The notes under the pieces: model-generated
Told to the model about the DNA's origin: nothing
Database searches by the model: none
The model's input: only the letters and a program-made list of their open reading frames with translations
NCBI GenBank assembly: GCA_030599705.1
Contig: JAUVNM010000031.1
Coordinates: forward strand, 1-10,388
DNA length: 10,388 nt
Direction: 5' to 3'
Origin: Gammaproteobacteria bacterium
GTDB taxonomy: Bacteria > Pseudomonadota > Gammaproteobacteria > UBA9214
In this document: positions 1 through 5,985 of the stretch, one piece after another
Layout of the letters: each line of letters opens with the position of its first letter
Numbering within the stretch: the stretch's first letter is position 1
Program-made: the position numbers and the translations under genes

Positions 1-132
1 GGCAACGAGTGTCTCGGACGCATCCTGAATGTCGTCGGTGAGCCAGTCGATGAGCTCGGGCCACTGAACGCCAAGACGTTCCTGCCGATCCACCGCGACC
101 CGCCGCCGTTCACAGAACAGCGCACCGAGGCC
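1..132 (+). pseudogene. Internal fragment of a second F1 ATP synthase beta subunit, plus strand, cut at both ends
   Basis: Frame 1 of the plus strand reads 44 codons that are plainly F1 beta: LGRILNVVGEPVDE, then PIHRDPPPFTEQ, ending at TEA. These align without gaps to residues 79-121 of the minus-strand atpD in this same window, with about 22 of 43 residues identical. It is therefore a homologue from a different lineage or a second ATP synthase, not a copy. This stretch lies in the beta family at the end of the N-terminal barrel, just before the nucleotide-binding domain. The fragment enters from the window edge. It loses homology after the alanine codon at 130-132 and its frame stops at TGA 163-165. 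It has no start, Walker A motif or C-terminal part here. Beta homology is clear; whether the piece belongs to this genome is doubtful. Confidence 0.8.
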
Positions 133-488
133 GCCTGCTCGGCAAACGTCGGCGCGGCGCGATGAATCGGCATGGACAGCTCGGCACCAATGTCGCCCTT
201 CTCGTCCACCGGCTCACCGAGTACGTCCATGATGCGACCGAGGGTCTTCTCGCCAACCGGAACCTTGATGGGCTCGCCGGTACTGAGTACGGAGAGACCG
301 CGTTTCAGACCATCCGTCGAGCCCATGGCAATGGTACGTACAACACCGTCGCCCAGCTGCTGCTGCACCTCCAGGGTCAACCCTGCTTCCTCGACCTTCA
401 GCGCGTTGTAGACCCTGGGCACGCTGTCACGCGGGAATTCCACGTCGACCACGGCACCGATGACTTCCACTATGTTGCCAGCATTCAT
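126..488 (-). CDS. atpD: F1 ATP synthase subunit beta, N-terminal 121 residues only
   Basis: This is the catalytic beta subunit of F1, the expected gene after atpG. ATG at 488 is preceded by GAGGAAG (494-500), a good ribosome binding site. The protein opens with IVEVIGAVVDVEFP, continues with VQQQLGDGVVRTIAMGSTDG (residues 41-60), and keeps LGRIMDVLGEPVDEKG (83-98) and MPIHRAAPTFAEQAAS (106-121), the normal gammaproteobacterial N-terminal barrel. Homology ends at residue 121. The Walker A motif and the rest of a protein normally about 460 residues long are missing, and so is atpC. The frame stays open to base 1, so an automatic caller would give a 162-residue product. Its last 41 residues are antisense to the plus-strand beta fragment and are not a real protein segment. 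The start and identity are secure; the 3' end is an artefact or a rearrangement. Confidence 0.9.
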
Positions 489-527
489 GATGTCTTCCTC
501 ATTCCATAATATCTTTTAAATATTTCC

Positions 528-576
528 GTAGGAGCGTGCTTGCCCGCGAATTGTTCGCCGCCAAGGCGGCTCCTAC
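528..576. repeat. REP doublet (REPIN-like) between atpG and atpD, diverged arms
   Basis: Two inverted arms of 23 bases (528-550 and 554-576) are separated by 3 bases. Each arm has GTAG at its outer foot and ends GCGAA on the inside. The left arm palindrome is GCGTGC-TT-GCCCGC (534-547) with one mismatch. The right arm is GCCGCC-AA-GGCGGC (557-570), a perfect palindrome. The arms differ in the stem but keep foot, loop and pairing, which is the signature of REP sequences moved by RAYT (REP-associated tyrosine) transposases. In the transcript the arms could also pair with each other over the outer GTAGGAGC. Confidence 0.8.
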
Positions 577-586
577 AATTAATTAA

Positions 587-1447
587 TTAAACCGCGGCTG
601 CGCCCGCGACGATCTCGGAGATCTCCTGGGTAATTGCGGCCTGGCGCGCCTTGTTGTAGATCAGCTGCAGTTCATCGATCAGGTTGCCGGCGTTGTCAGT
701 CGACGCCTTCATCGCAACCATGCGCGCCGCCTGCTCGCAGGCCACGTTTTCCACGACGCCCTGGTAAACCAGGGACTCGATGTAGCGGATCATCAGGGCA
801 TCCATCACCGGCTTGGAGTCCGGCTCGTAGATATAATCCCAGTGCGTCTTCAGTGCCTCGTCATCCGCGCCCTGCAGCGGCAACAACTGCTTGAGTACCG
901 GATTCTGCGTCATGGTGTTCACGAACACGTTATGCGCAATATACAGCCGGTCGATCCGGCCTTCCTCGTAGGCATCCAGCATGACCTTGACAGTGCCGAT
1001 CAGCTCGATAATCGACGGCGCATCGCCAAGGTGACTGGCCGTGGACACCACGTTGCCGCCGAGGCGCTTGAAAAACGCGTTGCTCTTGGTGCCGATCAGG
1101 TCCAGGTCAATCTCGAGGTTGTCCGCATCCCATTCCTTCATCGCAACAATGGCGGTCTTGAACAGGTTGACATTCAGCCCGCCACACAGCCCGCGGTCGG
1201 TGGAGATGATAATCAGGCCGACACGCCGGGCTTCACGCTCCTCCAGGAACGGGTGGTGATACTCGGGGTGGGCATTTGCGAGGTGTGAGACCACGTTCTG
1301 CATCTTCTCGGCATATGGCCGCGTCGCGCGCATGCGTTCCTGCGCCTTGCGCATCTTGCTCGCCGCGACCATTTCCATGGCCCTGGTGATCTTCTGCGTA
1401 TTCTTGATGCTCGCAATTTTGGTGCGAATTTCCTTGGCGCCTGACAT
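587..1447 (-). CDS. atpG: F1 ATP synthase subunit gamma
   Basis: Gamma is the central rotor shaft of F1. It turns inside the alpha3beta3 hexamer and couples the c-ring to catalysis. The 286 residues match the usual length (287 in E. coli). The N-terminal helix carries the typical EIRTKIASIKNTQKITRAME (6-25), followed by VAASKMRKAQ. The Rossmann-like middle has ISTDRGLCGGLN (81-92). The C-terminal helix ends with the family signature ARQAAITQEISEIVAGAAA (267-285). ATG at 1447 is the only sensible start; the upstream GGGA (1457-1460) is a weak ribosome site within a leader also found before atpF. The gene is separated from atpA by 127 bases and from atpD by 98 bases, both unusually wide for this operon, and each gap contains a REP doublet of the same family. 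Confidence 0.97.
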   Translation of the reverse strand: MSGAKEIRTKIASIKNTQKITRAMEMVAASKMRKAQERMRATRPYAEKMQNVVSHLANAHPEYHHPFLEEREARRVGLIIISTDRGLCGGLNVNLFKTAIVAMKEWDADNLEIDLDLIGTKSNAFFKRLGGNVVSTASHLGDAPSIIELIGTVKVMLDAYEEGRIDRLYIAHNVFVNTMTQNPVLKQLLPLQGADDEALKTHWDYIYEPDSKPVMDALMIRYIESLVYQGVVENVACEQAARMVAMKASTDNAGNLIDELQLIYNKARQAAITQEISEIVAGAAAV

Positions 1448-1456
1448 CTGATTTTA

Positions 1457-1476
1457 TCCCGCTGTTAACCGGTTAT
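1457..1476 (-). promoter_or_regulatory. Short leader sequence shared with atpF
   Basis: On the minus strand the bases ATAACCGG, one T, then TAACAGCGGGA precede atpG, with GGGA 9 bases before the ATG. The same blocks in the same order precede atpF at 4166-4187, with a 3-base instead of a 1-base gap between them. It may be a shared translation-initiation element or a chance or duplicated leader. No function is known to me. Confidence 0.35.
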
Positions 1477-1481
1477 CGTTC

Positions 1482-1551
1482 TGTAGGAGCGAGCTTGCTC
1501 GCGAACAGCATGCCTGGTGTCACACAATTCGCGAGCAAGCTCGCTCCTACA
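1482..1551. repeat. REP doublet (REPIN-like) between atpA and atpG, perfect 24-base inverted repeat
   Basis: The left arm 1482-1505 and the right arm 1528-1551 are exact reverse complements, with a 22-base spacer. Each arm has an outer TGTAG foot, then the palindrome GCGAGC-TT-GCTCGC, then GAA. This is the well-known REP layout of Pseudomonas and other gammaproteobacteria. It occupies most of the 127-base gap and would form a long hairpin in the atp mRNA just upstream of the atpG leader. No T-run follows it on the minus strand, so it does not look like an intrinsic terminator. Confidence 0.9.
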
Positions 1552-1574
1552 AAGAATTCGATGGTTCCTAATGA

Positions 1575-3116
1575 TTACCATGTCCCCGTCGCCTTGAAAT
1601 CCTCGACGGCCGCCTTCAGGCCGGACTCGATCTCGTCGTTGTAGTCACTGGTCTCGTTGATCCTGTCCATCAGTGCCTGCTGGCTGGCGTGCATGTAGGA
1701 ATGCAGGGCAGACTCGAAAACCACGATCTTGTTAATTTCGACGTCATCCAGGAAACCCTGCTCGGCCGCAAACAGTGACACGGCCATCTCGGCAACCGAC
1801 AGGGGCGAGTACTGCTTCTGCTTCATCAGCTCGGTTACGCGCTGACCACGTTCCAGCTGCTTGCGGGTGGCCGCGTCGAGATCCGAGGCGAACTGCGAAA
1901 ACGCCGCCAATTCGCGATACTGCGCCAGTGCCAGGCGCACACCGCCACCCAGCTTCTTGATGATTTTGGTCTGGGCCGCGCCACCGACACGCGACACCGA
2001 CAGGCCGGCATTGATGGCCGGGCGGATGCCGGCATTGAACAGGTCGGACTCGAGGAAGATCTGTCCGTCGGTAATGGAAATCACGTTGGTCGGCACGAAC
2101 GCCGACACGTCACCGGCCTGCGTTTCAATGATCGGCATTGCGGTCAGTGAACCGGTCTTGCCCTTCACTTCGCCATTCGTGAGTTTCTCGACCTCGTTAG
2201 CATTGATACGCGCGGCACGTTCCAGCAGGCGCGAGTGCAGGTAGAACACGTCACCCGGGTAGGCCTCGCGGCCCGGCGGGCGCCGCAACAGCAGCGATAC
2301 CTGACGATAGGCCCAGGCCTGCTTGGTCAGATCGTCATAGATGATCAGCGCGTCTTCACCGCGGTCACGGAAATACTCGCCCATGGTGCAGCCGGCATAC
2401 GGTGCAATGTACTGCATGGCGGCCGATTCGGCGGCGGCGGCGGCGACGATGATGGTATGTTCCATGGCGCCATGCTCTTCCAGCTTGTGCACCACGTTGG
2501 CAATGGTGGAATTCTTCTGGCCAATCGCCACGTAGATACACTTGATGCCGGTGCCCTTCTGGTTGATGATGGTATCGATGGCCACCGCACTCTTGCCGGT
2601 CTGACGATCACCGATAATCAGCTCGCGCTGCCCGCGGCCAATCGGCACCATGGAGTCAATCGATTTCAGGCCGGTCTGCACCGGCTGGTCGACCGATTGA
2701 CGTGCAATCACGCCCGGGGCAATCTTTTCAATCGGCGAGGTCGCCTCCGCCGCAATCGGGCCCTTGCCGTCAATCGGGTTGCCGAGCGAATCGACCACGC
2801 GTCCAAGCATGGCTTCACCAACCGACACCTCGAGAATCCTGCCGGTACACTTGACGCTGTCGCCTTCCGTAATGCCCTTGTATTCGCCGAGGATGACCGC
2901 GCCGACGGAATCACGCTCCAGGTTGAGCGCCATGCCGAATATGTTGCCGGGGAATTCGATCATCTCGCCCTGCATGACGTCGGCCAGGCCGTGAATGCGG
3001 GCAATGCCGTCGGTCAGGCTGACCACCGTGCCTTCGGTGCGCGCCTCGGCAACGACTTCAAACTGCTCGATGCGGCTCTTGATCAGATCGCTGATTTCAG
3101 TGGGATTGAGTTGCAT
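1575..3116 (-). CDS. atpA: F1 ATP synthase subunit alpha
   Basis: Alpha forms the F1 hexamer with beta and holds the non-catalytic nucleotide sites. At 513 residues it has the same length as the E. coli protein. The N-terminus MQLNPTEISDLIKSRI contacts delta, and the barrel contains IHGLADVMQGEMIEFPG. Walker A is GDRQTGKS (169-176), ALIIYDDL (256-263) covers the Walker B strand, and SVSRVGG (373-379) carries Arg376, the residue that reaches into the catalytic site of beta. The ATG at 3116 has a good ribosome site, AGGAAG at 3125-3130, 8 bases upstream. It follows atpH after 30 bases and is followed by a 127-base gap holding a REP doublet. Nothing is missing or truncated. Confidence 0.98.
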   Translation of the reverse strand: MQLNPTEISDLIKSRIEQFEVVAEARTEGTVVSLTDGIARIHGLADVMQGEMIEFPGNIFGMALNLERDSVGAVILGEYKGITEGDSVKCTGRILEVSVGEAMLGRVVDSLGNPIDGKGPIAAEATSPIEKIAPGVIARQSVDQPVQTGLKSIDSMVPIGRGQRELIIGDRQTGKSAVAIDTIINQKGTGIKCIYVAIGQKNSTIANVVHKLEEHGAMEHTIIVAAAAAESAAMQYIAPYAGCTMGEYFRDRGEDALIIYDDLTKQAWAYRQVSLLLRRPPGREAYPGDVFYLHSRLLERAARINANEVEKLTNGEVKGKTGSLTAMPIIETQAGDVSAFVPTNVISITDGQIFLESDLFNAGIRPAINAGLSVSRVGGAAQTKIIKKLGGGVRLALAQYRELAAFSQFASDLDAATRKQLERGQRVTELMKQKQYSPLSVAEMAVSLFAAEQGFLDDVEINKIVVFESALHSYMHASQQALMDRINETSDYNDEIESGLKAAVEDFKATGTW

Positions 3117-3146
3117 AGCTTGTGCTTCCTGTATCAGTAAATTCTT

Positions 3147-3683
3147 TTAATACATCAGGGCAGAGCCCAGCCGTTCGAGCTTGCCGCGCACGGAACCGTC
3201 TATCACCAGATCACCGGCGCGGATAATGGCGCCACCCAGCAGTGCCGGGTCGATGCTGCATTCCAGCTCGATATCAAGCTGCAGGCGTTTTTTCAGTGCC
3301 GCGATAATGGCAGTCTGCTGGGGCTCGCTGGCCGGGAAAGCGGTAACAAGTTCCGCTTTGACAGTCTGCTCGGCCTCGCGGCGCTGGATTTCAAACAGGG
3401 CCGCAATATCCGGCAGTACATGCAGTCGCCGGTTCTCGGCCAGCAGGCGAATGAAGTTGTGACATTTCTCATTGAGGCGGTCACCACCGACACCGATAAA
3501 CAGATCAGCCACCTGTGCCTCGGTCAGCTGCGGGTTGTCGATCATGTCTGCCATTTGCGGGTCCGTGGCAACCGCGGCCAGCAGTTGCAGCATCTCCGAC
3601 CAGTCCTTCAGCGTGTGATGCTGGCTGGCGAACAGGAATGCTGCCTGGGCATAAGGCCGGGCGACTGTCAGTGCTTCGGCCAT
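3147..3683 (-). CDS. atpH: F1 ATP synthase subunit delta (OSCP homologue)
   Basis: Delta sits on top of F1 and ties alpha to the peripheral stalk made by subunit b. The length of 178 residues is normal. The N-terminal helical domain starts with VARPYAQAAFLFA (7-19). The C-terminal domain carries the family signature LLGGAIIRAGDLVIDGSVRG (148-167) followed by KLERL. Its ATG overlaps the stop of atpF by one base (TGATG), which points to translational coupling between the two stalk subunits. It is the least conserved F1 subunit, but context and signature leave little doubt. Confidence 0.96.
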   Translation of the reverse strand: MAEALTVARPYAQAAFLFASQHHTLKDWSEMLQLLAAVATDPQMADMIDNPQLTEAQVADLFIGVGGDRLNEKCHNFIRLLAENRRLHVLPDIAALFEIQRREAEQTVKAELVTAFPASEPQQTAIIAALKKRLQLDIELECSIDPALLGGAIIRAGDLVIDGSVRGKLERLGSALMY

Positions 3684-4153
3684 CAGATCTCGGCTACCAG
3701 TTTATTCATGAGCTCGGCATGGGTGGCCTCATCGACTTCGCGCTCCAGCACCTTGCCGGCACCGGCCACGGCGATCGAGACCACCTTGCCACGCAGGTCT
3801 TCCCTGGCGCGGTTTACTTCCTGGTCAATCTCGGCACGGGCAGCGACCAGCAGGCGCTCACCTTCAGTACGTGCGTCGTCCTTGGCTTCATCGACGATCT
3901 CGGCGGCGCGCTTCTCACCGCGGTTGATAATGTCGCCCGCCTGGTCCTTGGCTTCACGCAGGATTTCCTTGGCGCGGCCCTCGGCCAGTTCCTGTTCTCG
4001 TTTGCCATGCTCGGCAGCCGCCAGGCCATCGGCGATTTTCACCTTGCGTTCTTCCAGCGCATTGATCAGTGGCGGCCAGATAAACTTGTAGCAGAACCAG
4101 ACAAACACAAAGAACGTGATCGACTGGCCTATCAGGGTCATGTTGATATTCAT
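3683..4153 (-). CDS. atpF: Fo ATP synthase subunit b
   Basis: Subunit b is the peripheral stalk. It is a membrane-anchored dimer that holds the alpha3beta3 head still against the rotor. The 156 residues equal the E. coli length. One N-terminal membrane segment (about 5-24, TLIGQSITFFVFVWFCYKFI region) is followed by WPPLINALEERKVKIADGLA (26-45), including the conserved Arg36 region. A long, charged, alanine-rich helix runs to the end, as expected for the right-handed coiled coil. The start at 4153 lies 33 bases after atpE. The only ribosome-site-like sequence upstream is GGGA 12 bases before the ATG, in the leader shared with atpG. It overlaps atpH by one base. Confidence 0.97.
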   Translation of the reverse strand: MNINMTLIGQSITFFVFVWFCYKFIWPPLINALEERKVKIADGLAAAEHGKREQELAEGRAKEILREAKDQAGDIINRGEKRAAEIVDEAKDDARTEGERLLVAARAEIDQEVNRAREDLRGKVVSIAVAGAGKVLEREVDEATHAELMNKLVAEI

Positions 4154-4165
4154 TCGCGTAGTCCG

Positions 4166-4187
4166 TCCCGCTGTTAGCGCCGGTTAT
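4166..4187 (-). promoter_or_regulatory. Short leader sequence shared with atpG
   Basis: On the minus strand ATAACCGG, CGC, TAACAGCGGGA lies between the atpE stop and the atpF start. It begins at the first base of the atpE stop codon region and places GGGA 12 bases before the atpF ATG. Apart from the inner gap of 3 bases rather than 1, it equals the leader of atpG (1457-1476). Its role is unknown. Confidence 0.35.
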
Positions 4188-4426
4188 TAACCCGCGACCG
4201 CAAAGATGACGTAGAACGCGACACCCACGGCAATCATCGGCACCGCGTCGGTCAGGCCCATCATCAGGAAGAACTGGCCACGCAGCACGGGTATCAGTTC
4301 CGGCTGGCGGGCAGCACCCTCGAGGAAGCGACCACCGAGGATGCCGATACCGATCGCTGCCCCCAGGGCACCCAGACCCATCATGATGGCGCCCGCGATA
4401 AAGAGCAAAGCAGTTACTTCAGTCAT
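4187..4426 (-). CDS. atpE: Fo ATP synthase subunit c (proteolipid)
   Basis: Subunit c forms the membrane rotor ring that carries ions across the membrane. The 79-residue hairpin has a first membrane helix with the glycine-rich GLGALGAAIGIGILGG (17-32), a polar loop with Arg40-Gln41-Pro42 that contacts gamma and epsilon, and a second helix with the ion-binding Asp60 in MGLTDAVPMIAVG (56-68). Asp rather than Glu, and the lack of the sodium-ligand residues, indicate a proton-driven enzyme. The gene has the strongest ribosome site of the operon, AGGAG (4435-4439), 8 bases before the ATG, which suits the high copy number of c in the complex. It sits 41 bases after atpB. Confidence 0.98.
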   Translation of the reverse strand: MTEVTALLFIAGAIMMGLGALGAAIGIGILGGRFLEGAARQPELIPVLRGQFFLMMGLTDAVPMIAVGVAFYVIFAVAG

Positions 4427-4434
4427 GTTGTTTT

Positions 4435-4439
4435 CTCCT
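4435..4439 (-). promoter_or_regulatory. Strong ribosome binding site of atpE
   Basis: AGGAG lies 8 bases before the atpE ATG, in an A-rich context (AAAACAAC). It is the best match to the anti-Shine-Dalgarno sequence among the atp genes here. This fits the need for many c subunits per complex. Confidence 0.7.
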
Positions 4440-4467
4440 GGTAAATAAAATCAGATAATCCGGATAA

Positions 4468-5376
4468 TCAGTGTTCGCCCGTCTGGTAGGCCAGGTCCAT
4501 GTAGACCACGGTCAGGATCATGAAGATAAAGGCCTGCAGGGTAATGATAAGGACATGGAAGATGGCCCAGCCCAGCTGCAGGAAGCCGCCAAAAATACCC
4601 AGCATCCAGCCCCCGCCGTACATCAGTGCAATCAGGATAAAGATCATCTCGCCGGCAAACATGTTGCCGTAGAGCCGCAGCGACAGGGACAGCGGCTTGG
4701 CCAGCAGCGAAACGAATTCGAGCAAAAAGTTTATCGGGATAAATACCAGTTGCAGCAGCTTGTTGTTCGAGCTGAACGGGTGCATGGTGAGTTCGGCCGC
4801 AAACCCGCCGGCGCCCTTGATTTTGAAACTGTAGAAAATCGTCAGTGCAAATACGGCCAGTGCCATGCCGAAGGTCGCATTGGGGTCGGTGGACGGCACC
4901 ACCCTGAAGAACACGTGGTGCGGATCCATACCGAAGACGTTGCTGCCCAGCAACGTGGCGACCTGCGGCAGCCAGTCGACCGGAATCAGGTCCATGACAT
5001 TGATCAGGAACACCCAGACAAAGATGGTCAGCGCCATCGGCGCGACCAGCGCATTACGCCCGGTAAAGGTCCCCCTGACGATGCCATCGACGAATTCGAC
5101 GATCCACTCGACAAAATTCTGCATGCCGCCGGGTATATCGGCGGTCGCATTTCTCGCTACCTTGCGAAACAGCAGCAGGAACAGCGCGCCGAGCAAGATC
5201 GACCAGAACATGGTGTCGACATGGATTGCCCAGAAACCCATGGCCTTGGCATCGGCCGCCGTATGGGCAAGACCCCAGTGACCGGCATGCTCGTGCCCTT
5301 CCGGGAACGGGCCAAAGGTCAGATTGGTCAGGTGGTGCTTGATATAACCCGAGGTTGTCAGCGACTCGCTCGCCAT
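4468..5376 (-). CDS. atpB: Fo ATP synthase subunit a
   Basis: Subunit a is the membrane stator that forms the two half-channels and drives the c-ring. At 302 residues it is longer than E. coli (271), with a histidine-rich N-terminal loop (HLTNLTFGPFPEGHEHAGHW) of the kind seen in Pseudomonas-type a subunits. Several membrane helices follow. The essential arginine is Arg234 in LSLRLYGNMFAGEM (231-244), Glu243 matches the E. coli residue 219 region, and Gln281 lies in the last helix TLQAFIFMILTVVY. The ATG at 5376 starts 3 bases after the atpI stop. Its ribosome site AAGGA lies inside the 3' end of atpI, so the two are probably translationally coupled. Confidence 0.97.
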   Translation of the reverse strand: MASESLTTSGYIKHHLTNLTFGPFPEGHEHAGHWGLAHTAADAKAMGFWAIHVDTMFWSILLGALFLLLFRKVARNATADIPGGMQNFVEWIVEFVDGIVRGTFTGRNALVAPMALTIFVWVFLINVMDLIPVDWLPQVATLLGSNVFGMDPHHVFFRVVPSTDPNATFGMALAVFALTIFYSFKIKGAGGFAAELTMHPFSSNNKLLQLVFIPINFLLEFVSLLAKPLSLSLRLYGNMFAGEMIFILIALMYGGGWMLGIFGGFLQLGWAIFHVLIITLQAFIFMILTVVYMDLAYQTGEH

Positions 5377-5379
5377 GAA

Positions 5380-5769
5380 TCAGTTTTTCCTTCTGGTTCC
5401 TGTCACAAACAGGCCAAGCTGGCCTGCAATAAATCCCGTCAGCAGCGGCAACGGTTCCAGCTGCAGCACTCCCATGCCCAGCGCGAACAGGGCCAGCACC
5501 AGGGCAAAGCGCTCGATGGCGCTGCGATACAACGCCCACAGGCTCTGGCCAGCGCTCAGGGCCCGGCCGCTGTCGGCCTGGTAACGGCGCCATTCCAGCA
5601 GCACCAGGTTGAGCGCGGCCATGGCCCCGCCAAACAGCACGGCTAGCGCCTGGATTTGTCCGGACAGAACCAGCAACACCAGCGCCGCCAGGCCCACCAG
5701 GAGCAGCTGGATGCGTAGCGCAGTACCGATCCCGCCCAGGAAAGACCCTGAAATAGGCATATAAATCAA
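5380..5769 (-). CDS. atpI: ATP synthase protein I (AtpI family, small membrane protein)
   Basis: AtpI is a small membrane protein at the head of atp operons, thought to help insert or assemble the c-ring. The sequence has about four hydrophobic segments (19-37, 41-59, 87-104, 107-123), a basic stretch after the second (EWRRYQ) and a basic tail TRRKN, as expected for this family. Sequence conservation is weak and the call rests mainly on position and topology. Two starts compete. TTG at 5769 has AGGA (5779-5782) 9 bases upstream and gives 129 residues. ATG at 5760 gives 126 residues but sits 18 bases from that site. I keep the TTG on spacing grounds, without much certainty. It is the first gene behind the promoter at 5834-5863. 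Confidence 0.85.
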   Translation of the reverse strand: MIYMPISGSFLGGIGTALRIQLLLVGLAALVLLVLSGQIQALAVLFGGAMAALNLVLLEWRRYQADSGRALSAGQSLWALYRSAIERFALVLALFALGMGVLQLEPLPLLTGFIAGQLGLFVTGTRRKN

Positions 5770-5833
5770 TCGCTTACATCCTGGCCACTATGGCCGCACG
5801 CGAGCGCACCGCCCCAGGGCAACCGGGGCGGGC

Positions 5834-5863
5834 ATTATAAAGATGACTAACGGCCAGGGTCAA
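5834..5863 (-). promoter_or_regulatory. Sigma-70 type promoter of the atp operon
   Basis: On the minus strand TTGACC (5863-5858) and TATAAT (5839-5834) are separated by 18 bases. The -10 box is a perfect consensus and the -35 box has one mismatch. The region just upstream of the -35 is AT-rich (AATATTA, TTATT), like an UP element. The predicted start lies near 5827, giving a leader of about 58 bases to atpI. It is the only convincing promoter in the gap between parB and atpI, where an atp promoter is expected. Confidence 0.8.
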
Positions 5864-5901
5864 TAATATTAATAACTTGGTAGTAGCTCAGTTTGTACTA
5901 A

Positions 5902-5957
5902 GCCGAATAAATTCGGCCCTACAAAGTACGGTGTTGTAGGGCGGAATTTATTCCGCC
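5902..5957. repeat. REP doublet of a second family between parB and atpI
   Basis: The left arm 5902-5924 is the palindrome GCCGAA-TAAA-TTCGGC followed by a CTAC foot and AA. The right arm 5934-5957 is TT, a GTAG foot, then GGCGGAA-TTTA-TTCCGCC. The arms are inverted copies that differ by C/G swaps placed symmetrically in the stem, so pairing is kept. The GTAG feet face each other here, whereas in the two doublets near atpG they face outward. It lies just past the parB stop and upstream of the atp promoter. It could form a long hairpin in parB read-through RNA but has no T-run. Confidence 0.8.
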
Positions 5958-5985
5958 AGTTTCGCTTGAAGTTATCGGCCGCTGC

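Noticed and set aside
162..509. 115-codon plus-strand frame opposite atpD
   Set aside because: It is antisense to the well-supported N-terminal part of atpD and not connected in frame to the plus-strand beta fragment, whose own frame stops at 163-165.
1482..1551. Intrinsic terminator between atpA and atpG
   Set aside because: The inverted repeat is strong, but no T-run follows on the minus strand and the operon must continue to atpG; the REP explanation fits better.
2235..3140. 301-codon open frame on the plus strand opposite atpA
   Set aside because: It lies wholly antisense to the highly conserved alpha subunit, and its composition is that of a reverse-complement shadow.
4471..5646. 391-codon open frame on the plus strand opposite atpB and atpI
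   Set aside because: Its product is Gln/His/Arg rich with no recognisable domain, and it mirrors two well-supported membrane protein genes. It is a GC-driven antisense shadow.
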